Both the position numbers and the translations under genes were made by a program. Shown here one piece after another: positions 18,828 to 28,366 of a stretch of DNA of 64,000 nucleotides (position 1 is its first letter; every line of letters starts with the position of its first letter). Under the pieces are notes generated by a model. The model made no database searches. It was given only the letters and a program-made list of their open reading frames with translations, and was not told where the DNA came from. The stretch spans positions 682,001 to 746,000 of the forward strand of contig NZ_JABBFY010000001.1 of assembly GCF_012927115.1 (NCBI RefSeq). The letters run 5' to 3'. The DNA is from Sphingomonas sp. G-3-2-10 (lineage in GTDB: Bacteria; Pseudomonadota; Alphaproteobacteria; Sphingomonadales; Sphingomonadaceae).

Positions 18828-20087
18828 ATGCGCCGCGTAGTCGTGACCGGCCTTGGGCTCGTCACCCCCCTCGGGGCGGATGTCGAGACGGCCTGGAAGA
18901 ACATTCTTGCCGCGAAGTCCGGTGCGGGAACCATCACGCGCTTCGACGCAACCGATTTCCAGAGCAACTATGCCTGCGAAGTGAAGCCGGCGGATCATGA
19001 ATATGGCTTCGACGCCGGCAAGCGCGTCGACCACAAGATCCAGCGTCAGGTCGATCCGTTCATCGTCTATGGCATCGATGCCGCCGGACAGGCGATCGAG
19101 GATGCCGGCCTGACCGACATGGACGAAGCCACGCGCTTTCGTGCCGGCTGCTCGATCGGTTCGGGCATCGGCGGCCTGCCGGGGATCGAGAGCGAATCGC
19201 TCGTGCTCGCGGAAAAGGGCCCGAAGCGCGTTTCGCCGCACTTCGTCCACGGCCGCCTCATCAACCTTATCTCGGGTCAGGTTTCGATCAAGTACGGCCT
19301 GATGGGCCCGAACCATGCGGTGGTCACCGCCTGCTCGACCGGCGCCCACTCGATTGGCGACGCTGCGCGGATGATCGCGATGGACGACGCAGACATCATG
19401 CTCGCGGGTGGCGCGGAAAGCACGATCTGCCCGATCGGCATCGCCGGTTTCGGCCAGGCGCGCGCACTCTCGACCGGCTTCCGCGACGAGCCTTGGCGCG
19501 CCAGCCGCCCCTGGGATCAGGGCCGCGACGGTTTCGTCATGGGCGAAGGCGCCGGAATCGTGGTGCTGGAGGAATATGAGCACGCCAAGGCGCGCGGCGC
19601 GAAAATCTATTGCGAAGTCGTCGGTTACGGCTTGTCGGGCGACGCCTATCACGTGACGGCGCCGCATCCCGAGGGCTCGGGCGCGTTCCGTTCGATGCAG
19701 ATGGCGGTGAAGAAGTCGGGCCTCGACGTCAGCGACATCGATTATATCAACGCCCACGGCACCTCGACTCCGCTGGGCGACGAACTGGAGCTGGGCGCGG
19801 TCCGCCGCCTGTTCGGCAGCAGCATCGAGACGCTGTCCATGTCGTCGACCAAGTCGGCGATTGGCCACCTGCTCGGCGGCGCCGGCGCGGTGGAGAGCAT
19901 CTTCTGCATCCTCGCGCTGCGCGACCAGATCGTTCCGCCGACGCTCAATCTCGACAATCCGAGCGAGAATTGCGCGGGCGTCGATCTCGTCCCGTTCAAG
20001 GCCAAGGAGCGCAAGGTGAAGGCTGTGCTGAACAATTCGTTCGGCTTCGGCGGCACCAATGCCAGCTTGGTGATGAAAGCTGTCTGA
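18828..20087 (+). CDS. fabF: 3-oxoacyl-ACP synthase II
   Basis: 419-residue condensing enzyme. It has catalytic Cys169 in TACSTGAHS, His in NAHGTSTPLGD (about 307) and His in IGHLLGGAG (about 345), the Cys-His-His triad of KAS II. It starts MRRVVVTGLGLVTPLG. It condenses malonyl-ACP with acyl-ACP. GGAGAG lies just upstream of the ATG. The mltG frame begins within its last codons. Confidence 0.97.
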   Translation: MRRVVVTGLGLVTPLGADVETAWKNILAAKSGAGTITRFDATDFQSNYACEVKPADHEYGFDAGKRVDHKIQRQVDPFIVYGIDAAGQAIEDAGLTDMDEATRFRAGCSIGSGIGGLPGIESESLVLAEKGPKRVSPHFVHGRLINLISGQVSIKYGLMGPNHAVVTACSTGAHSIGDAARMIAMDDADIMLAGGAESTICPIGIAGFGQARALSTGFRDEPWRASRPWDQGRDGFVMGEGAGIVVLEEYEHAKARGAKIYCEVVGYGLSGDAYHVTAPHPEGSGAFRSMQMAVKKSGLDVSDIDYINAHGTSTPLGDELELGAVRRLFGSSIETLSMSSTKSAIGHLLGGAGAVESIFCILALRDQIVPPTLNLDNPSENCAGVDLVPFKAKERKVKAVLNNSFGFGGTNASLVMKAV

Positions 20088-21108
20088 CGACGCGCCGGCG
20101 TCGCCGGCCCCGCCTCCGCCGCCCAGAAAGCGGCGGGGCAGGGGCGGCTGCGTTGCGATCATCGTTCTCATCCTGGTTGCGCTCGCGGCCGGATTCGGCG
20201 TGCTCCAGATTTGGGCGGGGCCGGGGCCGTCGCGCGCCAATGTATCGGTAATCATCCCGGAAGGCGCGAGCCTCACCAGGGCAGCGAACGAACTGGAAAA
20301 GGCCGGCGCGATCCGCTCCGCGCGGGTATTCGTGGTGCTTTCGCAGGTCTTCGGCGGCAGCGAGCCGATCAAGGCGGGCGAATATCGCATCCCCGCAGGG
20401 CTGCGCCAGTCGGACGTGCTGGCGATGCTTCAGGGCGGCAAGACGCTCCAGCGGATGGTGACCGTCACGCCCGGCACCCCCTCGATCCTCGTTTACGAAG
20501 CGCTGATGAAGGCGCCGCATTTGACCGGAGAGATCGAGATCCCCGCCGAGGGATCGGTGCTGCCCGACAGCTATGCCTATAATCGCGGCGACACCCGCCA
20601 GATGGTGCTCGACCGGATGCAGAAGGCGATGGTCAATTATCTCGCCAAAGCGTGGGAAAAGCGCGCGCCCGGCATCGCGGTGAACAATCCGCGCGATGCG
20701 CTGATCCTCGCTTCGATCGTCGAGAAGGAGACGGGCAAGGCCGAGGAGCGCGGGCTGGTCGCGGGCGTCTATTCGAACCGGTTGAAGCGGAACATGAAGC
20801 TGCAGGCCGATCCGACGATCATCTACCCCATTACCAGGGGCAAAGCGCTTGGCCGCCGCATCCTGCGTTCGGAAATCGACGCGGTGAACGATTACAACAC
20901 CTATTCGATGACCGGGCTGCCCAAGGGGCCGATCGCCAATCCGAGCCGCGCCTCGATCGACGCGGTGCTCAATCCGGCGCAGACCAATGCGGTGTTCTTC
21001 GTCGCCGATGGCACCGGCGGACACGTCTTCAACGAGACCTATGAGCAGCATGACGCCGCGGTTCAGAAGTGGCGCGAAATCCGGCGGCAGCGCGGCGAGA
21101 TCCAGTGA
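20080..21108 (+). CDS. mltG: Endolytic murein transglycosylase MltG (probable CTG start)
   Basis: The C-terminal domain has the YceG/MltG signature: IVEKETGK, ERGLVAGVYSNRL, LQADPTIIY and YNTYSMTGLPKGPIANP. A conventional start (GTG at 20200) would remove the membrane anchor. The open frame continues upstream through a Pro-rich segment and a hydrophobic segment (CVAIIVLILVALAAG) to a CTG at 20080 that overlaps the end of fabF by eight bases. I therefore place the start there (342 residues). MltG cleaves nascent glycan strands in the inner membrane. Confidence 0.85.
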   Translation: MSDDAPASPAPPPPPRKRRGRGGCVAIIVLILVALAAGFGVLQIWAGPGPSRANVSVIIPEGASLTRAANELEKAGAIRSARVFVVLSQVFGGSEPIKAGEYRIPAGLRQSDVLAMLQGGKTLQRMVTVTPGTPSILVYEALMKAPHLTGEIEIPAEGSVLPDSYAYNRGDTRQMVLDRMQKAMVNYLAKAWEKRAPGIAVNNPRDALILASIVEKETGKAEERGLVAGVYSNRLKRNMKLQADPTIIYPITRGKALGRRILRSEIDAVNDYNTYSMTGLPKGPIANPSRASIDAVLNPAQTNAVFFVADGTGGHVFNETYEQHDAAVQKWREIRRQRGEIQ

Positions 21109-21422
21109 TCCTGCTTGCGCTCCTGCTGGTGATCAACGTCGTGTGGCTGTTGTTCCTCAGCGATCAGATTTCGAAAGTCGCGTTCAAGGCCGAGCTGCCG
21201 CTGGCGCGGGCAGCCAAATGCGTGGTGTTCGCCACCGCCATCAGCTGGGCGATCGCCATTGCGTTCGCAGCCGTGCTGGATGCGGGCGAATTCCTGTTCC
21301 GGAGCGACCCCATCAGCATCGTCACATGGATCGCGGCGCCCGTGATCACCTTCCTGTGGGAATGGCGATCCTTCCAGCGTCACTGGAGCGAGGACGAGGA
21401 TTTCGAGGAAATCTTCGAATAA
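21105..21422 (+). CDS. Small membrane protein of unknown function
   Basis: 105 residues from a GTG that overlaps the mltG stop (GTGA), implying translational coupling. It has about three hydrophobic segments (ILLALLLVINVVWLLFL, an Ala-rich middle one, and IAAPVITFLW) and an acidic tail. An earlier in-frame GTG at 21069 would extend it into mltG. No family recognised. Confidence 0.7.
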   Translation: MILLALLLVINVVWLLFLSDQISKVAFKAELPLARAAKCVVFATAISWAIAIAFAAVLDAGEFLFRSDPISIVTWIAAPVITFLWEWRSFQRHWSEDEDFEEIFE

Positions 21423-21440
21423 GCGATCCGCTGAGGGCGG

Positions 21441-22073
21441 TCAGCGCGCGAGCGCCGCCGCCTCCCGCGCCAGCTGTTCGACTTGCTCGACGCTTGCGCC
21501 CTTCGGCGTGATCCAGCTGCCGCCGACGCACAGGATGCGGTCGAAGGCGAGCCAGTCCGGCGCGGTCGCCAGCGTGATCCCGCCGGTCGGGCAGAATTTC
21601 GCCTGATAGAAGGGCGCGGCCAGCGCCTTCAGCGCCTTCAGCCCGCCCGACGTCTCGGCCGGGAAGAATTTGAAATGCTCGAGGCCCAGATCGAGCCCGC
21701 GCATGATGTCGCCCGCCGTGGCCGTGCCCGGCAGGAAGGGCACGCCGCTGGCGATGATCGGATCGGCGAGACGCTCGGTCAGGCCCGGCGAGACGATGAA
21801 CTCGGCGCCGGCGTCCATCACGTCGGCGAACTGCTGGGTATTCACCACCGTGCCTGCGCCGACGATCGCGCCGGGGACCTTCTTCATCTCGGTGATCGCT
21901 TCCAGCGCCGCGCCCGTGCGCAGCGTCACTTCGAGCACGCGCAGCCCGCCGCGCACCAGCGCTTCGGCCAGCGGCTTCGCGGCCGCTGCATCCTCGATCA
22001 CCAGCACCGGGATGACCGGCGCGGTCCGCATGATCGCTTCGATACCCGTGATGTCGCTCGCGCCGCCGGTCAT
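21441..22073 (-). CDS. eda: KDPG aldolase (2-dehydro-3-deoxy-phosphogluconate aldolase)
   Basis: 210-residue TIM-barrel class I aldolase. The catalytic Glu is in LEVTLRT (about 48), the Schiff-base Lys in HFKFFPAE (about 135), with PTGGI after it. It splits KDPG to pyruvate and glyceraldehyde-3-phosphate, the last Entner-Doudoroff step. The ATG overlaps the glk stop by four bases. Last gene of zwf-pgl-edd-glk-eda. Confidence 0.96.
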   Translation of the reverse strand: MTGGASDITGIEAIMRTAPVIPVLVIEDAAAAKPLAEALVRGGLRVLEVTLRTGAALEAITEMKKVPGAIVGAGTVVNTQQFADVMDAGAEFIVSPGLTERLADPIIASGVPFLPGTATAGDIMRGLDLGLEHFKFFPAETSGGLKALKALAAPFYQAKFCPTGGITLATAPDWLAFDRILCVGGSWITPKGASVEQVEQLAREAAALAR

Positions 22074-23038
22074 TGGGCATGCTCTTGCGCAAAGGCGGCG
22101 GCCGCGCCGTACAGGCCCGGCTCGGGATGGGTGATCAGCTTTACGGGGATCGAGGACATCAGGTTACGGAACCTCCCTTTGGCGACGAAGCGTTCGCCAA
22201 AGCCCGATTGCAGCAGATGGTCCTTCAGCCGCAAGCCCAAACCGCCGGCAATCACCACGCCCTTGGGGCCGTGGGTCAGCGCCAGGTCGCCCGCGACCGC
22301 GCCGAGGCTCAGGCAGAAGCGGTCGAGCGCCGCCATCGCCAGGCTGTCCTTCGCTTCGAGCGCAAGGTCCCACACCGCGAGATTGTCCCGCGCAAGCACG
22401 GGCTTGCCCTCGATCTCGGCCAGCGTTTCGTAGATGGCGACGATGCCCGGCCCGGCCACGACACGCTCGGTCGAGACGCGGTTGTGCGCCTTGCGCAGCC
22501 GCTTGACGATCGCATCCTCGATCTCGTCGAGCGGCGCGAAATCGACATGCCCGCCTTCGGTCGCGATGATGTCGTACCCGCCCTTGTGGCGGAACACCTG
22601 CGCGACGCCGAGCCCGGTGCCCGGTCCACACACGGTGATCGATCCGCGATCCGGCAACGTTGTCTGCGGGCCGCACAGATGCTCGAACGAATCGTCGCCC
22701 AGCTGGGCTACGGCGTGGCCGATCGCTTCGAAATCGTTGACCAGCGTCCAGGTGTCGGCGCCAAGCCGCTCCGGAATCAGTTGCGGCCGGATGATCCACG
22801 GATTGTTGGTCAGCTTGATCAGGTCACCATTGATCGGCGAGGCCAGACCGATCGCGGCGGCGCGGGGCAGGGGGCGGCCGATCGCTTCGCCATAGGCCTG
22901 CCACGCCAGTTGCAGGCTCGAATGCTCGGCGACCTTCTGCTTCATCGTCTCGCTCATCGAGACTACACGGCCCTCCGCGACTTCGGCGATGGCGAACCGC
23001 GCATGGGTTCCCCCGATATCGACCGCGACGACTTCCAT
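22070..23038 (-). CDS. glk: Glucokinase
   Basis: 322 residues from the ATG at 23038, with GGGAGCGGGA upstream and a family-typical length; the ATG at 23098 would add 20 unrelated residues. ATP-binding motifs AVDIGGTHARFAI and GPGTGLGVA, plus EGGHVDFAP, mark the ROK-independent Glk family. It phosphorylates glucose to feed Zwf. Its place between edd and eda recalls the glk-containing ED operons of sphingomonads and Zymomonas. Confidence 0.95.
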   Translation of the reverse strand: MEVVAVDIGGTHARFAIAEVAEGRVVSMSETMKQKVAEHSSLQLAWQAYGEAIGRPLPRAAAIGLASPINGDLIKLTNNPWIIRPQLIPERLGADTWTLVNDFEAIGHAVAQLGDDSFEHLCGPQTTLPDRGSITVCGPGTGLGVAQVFRHKGGYDIIATEGGHVDFAPLDEIEDAIVKRLRKAHNRVSTERVVAGPGIVAIYETLAEIEGKPVLARDNLAVWDLALEAKDSLAMAALDRFCLSLGAVAGDLALTHGPKGVVIAGGLGLRLKDHLLQSGFGERFVAKGRFRNLMSSIPVKLITHPEPGLYGAAAAFAQEHAQ

Positions 23039-23116
23039 TCCCGCTCCCAAACGCTCTTCTTCTGAGCACTCCCTATCCGGTTGCGCGGGGAATGTCATCG
23101 TTGTCAGTGCGGGTTC

Positions 23117-24940
23117 TTATAGCCCCGCCGCAGAAAGCATGGCCGAGCCGCCCATTTCGGCTTCGCTGGCGGTCAGGCGCATCAGCGCGAATAGCTCGCG
23201 GCCGGTGCCGACAGCCGCCGGCGGTGCTTCGCACTGCTCGCGCGCAGCCCATTCCGCCGGTTCCACCATTGCCTGAAGAATGCCCTCCTCGGCGCACAGG
23301 CGCACGACATCGCCGTCGCGCAGCTTGCCGATCGGCCCGCCGCCCAGCGCCTCGGGCGAGAGGTGGATCGCCGCGGGCACCTTGCCCGACGCGCCCGACA
23401 TCCGCCCATCGGTGACCAGCGCAACGCGGAAACCCTTGTTCTGCAGCACGCCGAGCGGCGGCGTGAGCTTGTGCAGTTCGGGCATGCCGTTGGCGCGCGG
23501 CCCCTGGAAACGGACCACGACGATCACGTCGCGATCGAGTTCGCCCGCCTTGAACGCGTCTTGCACCTGCTGCTGGTCGCTGAACACGCGGCAGGGGGCT
23601 TCGATCGTCCAGCGATCGCGCTCCACCGCGCTCACCTTGATGCAGGCGCGGCCGAGATTGCCCGAAAGGATGCGGAAGCCGCCTTCGTCGGAGAAGGGCT
23701 CCTCGATGGTGCGAACAATCGTATCGTCGCCGCTCTTCGCGGGCAGTTCCGGCCAAGTCAGCGCCTCGGCTTCGTCCAGCACCGGCTTGCGGCCATAGGC
23801 GGCCATGCCGTCCCTGGCGATGGTCAGCGCGTCGCCATGCATCAGCCCGCCGCGCAGCAGCTCACGGATCACGAAGGCCGGGCCGCCGGCATCCTCGAAA
23901 CCGTTCACGTCCGCCGATCCATTGGGATAGACGCGCGTCAGCAGCGGGACGACGCGCGAGAGGCGGTCGAAATCGTCCCAGTCGATCAGGATCCCGGCAG
24001 CGCGCGCGATGGCGGGCAGGTGGATCAGATGGTTGGTCGATCCGCCCGTCGCGAGCAGCGCGATGGCGGCGTTCACGATCGCCCTCTCGTCGACGACATG
24101 GCCGATCGGGCGGTAATCCTCGCCGTTCCAGCCGATCTCGGTCAGGCGATGCACTGCGGTGCGGGTCAGTTCCTGCCGCAGCTTGGTGCCCGGATTGGCG
24201 AAGGCCGCGCCGGGGACGTGGAGGCCCATCGCCTCCATCATCATCTGGTTCGAATTCGCCGTGCCGTAAAAGGTGCAGGTTCCCTTGCTGTGATAGGCCG
24301 CGATCTCGGCCTCGAGCAGTTCCTCGCGCGTCGCCTTGCCTTCGGCATAGCGCTCACGGACCGCCGCCTTTTCCTTGTTGGGCAGGCCCGAGCGCATCGG
24401 CCCGCCGGGCACCAGCACCATCGGCAGATGGCCGAAGCGCAGCGCACCCATCAGCAGGCCCGGCACGATCTTGTCGCAGATGCCGAGTAAAGCCGCGCCT
24501 TCGAAGGTGCGGTGGGACAGGGCGATCGACGTGCCCATCGCGATCGTGTCGCGGCTGAACAGCGAGAGCTCCATGCCCTGATAGCCCTGCGTCACCCCAT
24601 CGCACATCGCGGGCACGCCACCCGCGACCTGCGCGGTGGCGCCGACTTCGAGCGCCCACAGCTTCATCTGCTCGGGATAGCGGTAATATACCGCATGGGC
24701 CGAGAGCATGTCGTTGTACGAGGTGACGATGCCGATGTTCATCGCGCGGCCGGCGGTCAGCCGCTCGCGCTGCTCGTCGGTGCCGGCATAGGCATGGGCG
24801 AGGTTGGCGCAGCCCAGCTTGGGCCGGTCGTTCCCCGATTCCAGCTCGTGCGCCATCAGCGCGAGGTAGGCGGCACGCTTCTCCCGCGATCGTTCGATCA
24901 CGCGATCGGTGACGGCGGCGATCTCGGGATGAAGCGTCAT
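23117..24940 (-). CDS. edd: 6-phosphogluconate dehydratase
   Basis: 607 residues from the ATG at 24940 ([25 protein letters not shown]), one base after the pgl stop. It is a [4Fe-4S] dehydratase of the IlvD/Edd family, with the cluster/substrate motifs [18 protein letters not shown] and GICDKIVPG. It converts 6-phosphogluconate to KDPG. An ATG at 24979 would overlap pgl and lacks family support. Confidence 0.96.
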   Translation of the reverse strand: MTLHPEIAAVTDRVIERSREKRAAYLALMAHELESGNDRPKLGCANLAHAYAGTDEQRERLTAGRAMNIGIVTSYNDMLSAHAVYYRYPEQMKLWALEVGATAQVAGGVPAMCDGVTQGYQGMELSLFSRDTIAMGTSIALSHRTFEGAALLGICDKIVPGLLMGALRFGHLPMVLVPGGPMRSGLPNKEKAAVRERYAEGKATREELLEAEIAAYHSKGTCTFYGTANSNQMMMEAMGLHVPGAAFANPGTKLRQELTRTAVHRLTEIGWNGEDYRPIGHVVDERAIVNAAIALLATGGSTNHLIHLPAIARAAGILIDWDDFDRLSRVVPLLTRVYPNGSADVNGFEDAGGPAFVIRELLRGGLMHGDALTIARDGMAAYGRKPVLDEAEALTWPELPAKSGDDTIVRTIEEPFSDEGGFRILSGNLGRACIKVSAVERDRWTIEAPCRVFSDQQQVQDAFKAGELDRDVIVVVRFQGPRANGMPELHKLTPPLGVLQNKGFRVALVTDGRMSGASGKVPAAIHLSPEALGGGPIGKLRDGDVVRLCAEEGILQAMVEPAEWAAREQCEAPPAAVGTGRELFALMRLTASEAEMGGSAMLSAAGL

Positions 24941-24941
24941 C

Positions 24942-25646
24942 TCAGGCCGCCCAGTGGATGTCCACGGGCAGCTCGACATCGGCGAGGATGCGGCCGGCCG
25001 GGTAGCTCGACGACGCGCCCTGTTCGATGGCGGCTTCGAGCACTTCGCGCTTCTTGTCGCCGGTCAGGGCGATCATCAGCGCGCGGGCGGAAACGATCGC
25101 TTCCTTGCTCAGCGTCACGCGCGCCACTGGCGCCTCGGGCGGCAGCGGATCGGGCATCACGCCCAGCGCGCGGCGTTCCTTGGGGCCGTTCAGCGCTTCA
25201 TCGAAGTCGGGGCCGGGGAAGATCGAGGCGGCATGCCCGTCCGCGCCGATGCCCAGCAGGCACAGGTCGAGCGGCCAGTGCAGATCCTGGAGGATCGCGT
25301 CGGCCGAGCGACCCGCCGCCTTATAGTCCGCCACGGTGGCGCTGATCAGCGGGATCACGCGCGCGCCCTTGGGGATGAAGATCTTGCCGATCGCGGTGAC
25401 GTTCGACAGCGGATCGCCCAGCGGCACCATGCGATCGTCGCCGGGCACGATGGTTACTCGCTTCCAGTCGATCTTGGCCTTGGCCAGCTTTTCGTAGATC
25501 GGCAGCGGTGTCTTGCCGCCGGCGAGCGCGATCACCGCGGCGCCGCGCGCATCGATCGCGCTTTCGATGATGAAGCCGATATCCCCCGCGACAGCATCCG
25601 CCATCTCGCCGGCATCGTCATATTCCCACCATTCGATCTCGGTCAT
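24942..25646 (-). CDS. pgl: 6-phosphogluconolactonase
   Basis: 234 residues of the DevB/Pgl (NagB-like) family: ALAGGKTPLPIYEKL near the N-terminus, VPGDDRMVPLGDPLSN, and LGIGADGHAASIFPG. It hydrolyses 6-phosphogluconolactone made by Zwf. It directly precedes edd; a large palindromic repeat separates it from zwf. Confidence 0.95.
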   Translation of the reverse strand: MTEIEWWEYDDAGEMADAVAGDIGFIIESAIDARGAAVIALAGGKTPLPIYEKLAKAKIDWKRVTIVPGDDRMVPLGDPLSNVTAIGKIFIPKGARVIPLISATVADYKAAGRSADAILQDLHWPLDLCLLGIGADGHAASIFPGPDFDEALNGPKERRALGVMPDPLPPEAPVARVTLSKEAIVSARALMIALTGDKKREVLEAAIEQGASSSYPAGRILADVELPVDIHWAA

Positions 25647-25676
25647 CTGAACTCTCTATCTGCTTCTGTTTCTGCG

Positions 25677-25799
25677 CCTCTCCCGCTTTCGCGGGAGAGG
25701 CCGGGTGAGGGTCTTCTTCTTCAACGCTCGTAGGAAGAAGAAGACCCTCACCCTCCCGCTTCGCGGGGCCCTCCCTCTCCCGCGAAAGCGGGGGAGGGT
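25677..25799. repeat. Compound palindromic repeat between zwf and pgl
   Basis: Three nested or adjacent inverted repeats: CCTCTCCCGC/GCGGGAGAGG (25677-25700), a perfect 20-base arm pair at 25703-25722 and 25733-25752 with a ten-base loop, and a CTCTCCCGCGAAAGCGGGGGAG hairpin near 25770-25795. No coding potential. It lies inside the transcribed operon, so its RNA would fold strongly. Confidence 0.9.
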
Positions 25800-25812
25800 A
25801 AAGGGAAGAAAA

Positions 25813-27270
25813 TTATTCGTTCCAGGTCACCCCATCGCGCTCGGTCAGCGCGATGCCCGCGCTCGGGCCCCAGCTTCCCGACGCATAGGGCTTGGGATGC
25901 ACGTCGTTCGCTTCCCAGCCCGCGCGGATGCGGTCGATCCATTCCCACTGCGCCTCCACTTCGTCGCGGCGGACGAACAAGGTCGGATCGCCTTCGATCA
26001 GATCGAGCAACAGCCGCTCGTAGGCGATGCGGCGGCGGGTGCCGGCGAATTCATGGTCCAGCGCCAGGTTCAGCGGCACCTCTCTAAGACGAATGCCTTC
26101 GCGGTCGAGTCCCGGCTGCTTCGCCATCACCAGCAGGCGGATATATTCCTCGGGTTGCAGGCGGATGACGAGGGTGTTCGCCTGAAGCTGGCCGCCGCGT
26201 TCGGAGAAGATCGAATGCGGCACCGGCTTGAACTGGACCACGATCTCCGACCGGCGCTCGGCCAGCCGCTTGCCAGTGCGCAGATAGAAGGGCACGCCCT
26301 GCCAGCGCCAATTGTCGACATGCGCCTTGATCGCGACGAAGGTCTCGGTGTTGGAAGGCTTTTCAAGCTCCTCGACATAACCCTTTACGATCTCGCCTTT
26401 CGATGCGCCGTCGCCATATTGGCCCGTGACGGTCAGATTGGGTACATCGGAAGGCTTCATCTGGCGTAGCGAGCGGAGCACCTTGACCTTCTCGTCGCGG
26501 ATCGCGGTGCCGTCGAAGCGGGCAGGGGGCTCCATCGCGATCAGCGCGAGCAGCTGGAGCATATGGTTCTGCACCATGTCGCGCAGCGCGCCGACTTCGT
26601 CATAATAGCCCGCGCGGCCTTCCAGACCCACCGTCTCGGAGATGGTGATCTGGACGTGATCGATGCCCTGCGCATTCCACACCGGCTCGAACAGCGAATT
26701 GCCGAAACGCAGCGCGAGGATGTTCTGCACCGTCTCCTTGCCGAGATAATGGTCGATCCGGAAGGTGCGATCCTCGGGGAAGGTCTCGGCGACGATGTCG
26801 TTGATCTCGCGGCTGGACTGAAGGTCCTTGCCCAGCGGCTTTTCCAGCCCGATCCGCACGTTGGATCCGGCGAGACCGGCCGATTCAAGGCCCTTGATCG
26901 TCGGCCCGAACAGCCACGGCGCGGTGGAGAGGAAGATCGCCAGCCCGCCCGAAATGTCGCCCAGCTTCTCGGCCAGCGCGGCGAATCCCTCGGTCTTCGA
27001 AGCGTCAAGCGCCTGATAATTGACCCGTTCGAGGAAGGTGGAGACAGCGCTGTCGTCCTTGCGATCCGCGGGCAGGAATTCGTCGAGCGCTTCGCGGGCG
27101 AACTGGCGGAAGCCCTCGTCGTCATGATCGGAGCGCGCGGTGCCGGTGATCGTCAGCCCCTCGGGCAGCAAACCGTCGGCATGGAGGCCATAGAGCGAGG
27201 GCAGCAGCATCCGCTGGGCGAGATCGCCTGTGGCTCCAAACAGCAGCAGCTTCCCGACCGGCTGAGACAT
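25813..27270 (-). CDS. zwf: Glucose-6-phosphate 1-dehydrogenase
   Basis: 485 residues from the ATG at 27270, matching the usual length; an earlier ATG at 27345 falls in the operator palindrome. The NADP-binding GATGDLAQR lies at the start and the catalytic signature RIDHYLGKE about 180 residues in. It oxidises G6P to 6-phosphogluconolactone. It is the first gene of the ED operon. Confidence 0.96.
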   Translation of the reverse strand: MSQPVGKLLLFGATGDLAQRMLLPSLYGLHADGLLPEGLTITGTARSDHDDEGFRQFAREALDEFLPADRKDDSAVSTFLERVNYQALDASKTEGFAALAEKLGDISGGLAIFLSTAPWLFGPTIKGLESAGLAGSNVRIGLEKPLGKDLQSSREINDIVAETFPEDRTFRIDHYLGKETVQNILALRFGNSLFEPVWNAQGIDHVQITISETVGLEGRAGYYDEVGALRDMVQNHMLQLLALIAMEPPARFDGTAIRDEKVKVLRSLRQMKPSDVPNLTVTGQYGDGASKGEIVKGYVEELEKPSNTETFVAIKAHVDNWRWQGVPFYLRTGKRLAERRSEIVVQFKPVPHSIFSERGGQLQANTLVIRLQPEEYIRLLVMAKQPGLDREGIRLREVPLNLALDHEFAGTRRRIAYERLLLDLIEGDPTLFVRRDEVEAQWEWIDRIRAGWEANDVHPKPYASGSWGPSAGIALTERDGVTWNE

Positions 27271-27344
27271 CAGATGCGCAATCCTCTCTCGTTCGACGGG
27301 CCTGCTCGACACGAAAGAGGGGCAAAGATCAAGGGTACCGGACA

Positions 27345-27366
27345 AGAATTGGTCATTACCAATTCT
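27345..27366. promoter_or_regulatory. Perfect palindrome upstream of zwf, probable operator
   Basis: AGAATTGGT and ACCAATTCT flank a CATT spacer, a perfect 9+9 inverted repeat 75 bases before the zwf start. The TTGGT-n-ACCAA core is the form bound by GntR regulators of the FadR branch (PdhR, LldR type). No such regulator is coded in the window. Outer GGTACC sequences flank it. Confidence 0.6.
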
Positions 27367-27427
27367 GGGTACCCGGTGTCAGTCCGGGTTAGGGACGGAG
27401 GAATGAGATCTTCGACGCCGATACGGC

Positions 27428-28366
27428 TTAAAGTACCAGCCCTGCCGTCTGATCGAGACCCGCCATGATGTTGAGGTTCTGCACCGCGGCACCCGCCGCG
27501 CCCTTGCCGAGATTGTCGAGCGTGGCGACGAGCCGCGCCTGGCCGCGCTCGGCATTGCCGAACACCCGCAGCGTCAGCCGGTCGGTGCCGGCATCATCCT
27601 CGATCGCGATCGTCGAGATGTCGCCGGCGGGCAGCACGCGGACGATCGGGCTGTCCTTGTACGCGTCGGCCAGCGCGGTCTCGATCGTCGCCAGCGACGG
27701 CTTGCGGGGCAAAGCGTGGAGCGGCAGCGGGACTTCGACCACCATCCCGCGATAGGTGCGGGCGACGGCGGGCATGAAGATCGGGGGATGCTCCATGCGG
27801 GCGTGCTTCTGCATCTCGGGCACATGCTTGTGCGCGAGGCTCAGACCATAGGGGCGGAAGGCGGTGGTCGTGTGATCCTTGGCCTCCTCGAATTCGGCGA
27901 TCATCGTCTTGCCGCCGCCCGAATAGCCCGAAGTGGCGTTGACGCTGAGCACCCAGTCGACCGGAATGAAACCCGCGCGGACCAGCGGACGGATCAGCGC
28001 GAGATAGCCGGTCGGGTAGCAGCCGGGATTGCTGACGAATCGCGCCGCCGCGATCGCCGCGGTCTGGCTCGGCTCCAGTTCGGCGAAGCCATAGGCCCAG
28101 CCATCCGCCACGCGATGCGCGGTCGAAGCGTCGATCACTCGAGTCGCGGGATTCTCGATCATCGAAACCGCTTCGATGGCGGCGTCGTCGGGGAGGCAGA
28201 GGATCACGAAATCCGCCGCGTTAAGCGCTGCACTGCGCTTCTTCGCGTTCTTGCGGGACTTGTCGTCGAGCACGACCAGATCGATCTCGCTCCGGCCTTC
28301 CAGCCGCTCGCGAATCTCAAGGCCGGTGGTGCCTACCGCGCCGTCGATAAAAACCTTGATGGTCAT
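27428..28366 (-). CDS. argC: N-acetyl-gamma-glutamyl-phosphate reductase (short type)
   Basis: 312 residues, the type-2 ArgC length. Nucleotide-binding GAVGTTGLEI lies at the N-terminus, the active-site Cys in VSNPGCYPTGYLAL, and His in LAHKHVPEMQKH. It catalyses the third step of arginine synthesis. The ATG overlaps the stop of the upstream SH3-like ORF by four bases. Confidence 0.95.
   Translation of the reverse strand: MTIKVFIDGAVGTTGLEIRERLEGRSEIDLVVLDDKSRKNAKKRSAALNAADFVILCLPDDAAIEAVSMIENPATRVIDASTAHRVADGWAYGFAELEPSQTAAIAAARFVSNPGCYPTGYLALIRPLVRAGFIPVDWVLSVNATSGYSGGGKTMIAEFEEAKDHTTTAFRPYGLSLAHKHVPEMQKHARMEHPPIFMPAVARTYRGMVVEVPLPLHALPRKPSLATIETALADAYKDSPIVRVLPAGDISTIAIEDDAGTDRLTLRVFGNAERGQARLVATLDNLGKGAAGAAVQNLNIMAGLDQTAGLVL

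Noticed and set aside
27345..27366. HexR operator for zwf-edd
   Set aside because: The HexR site has a TGTA..TACA core; the palindrome here has TTGGT..ACCAA, which fits the FadR branch of GntR regulators instead.
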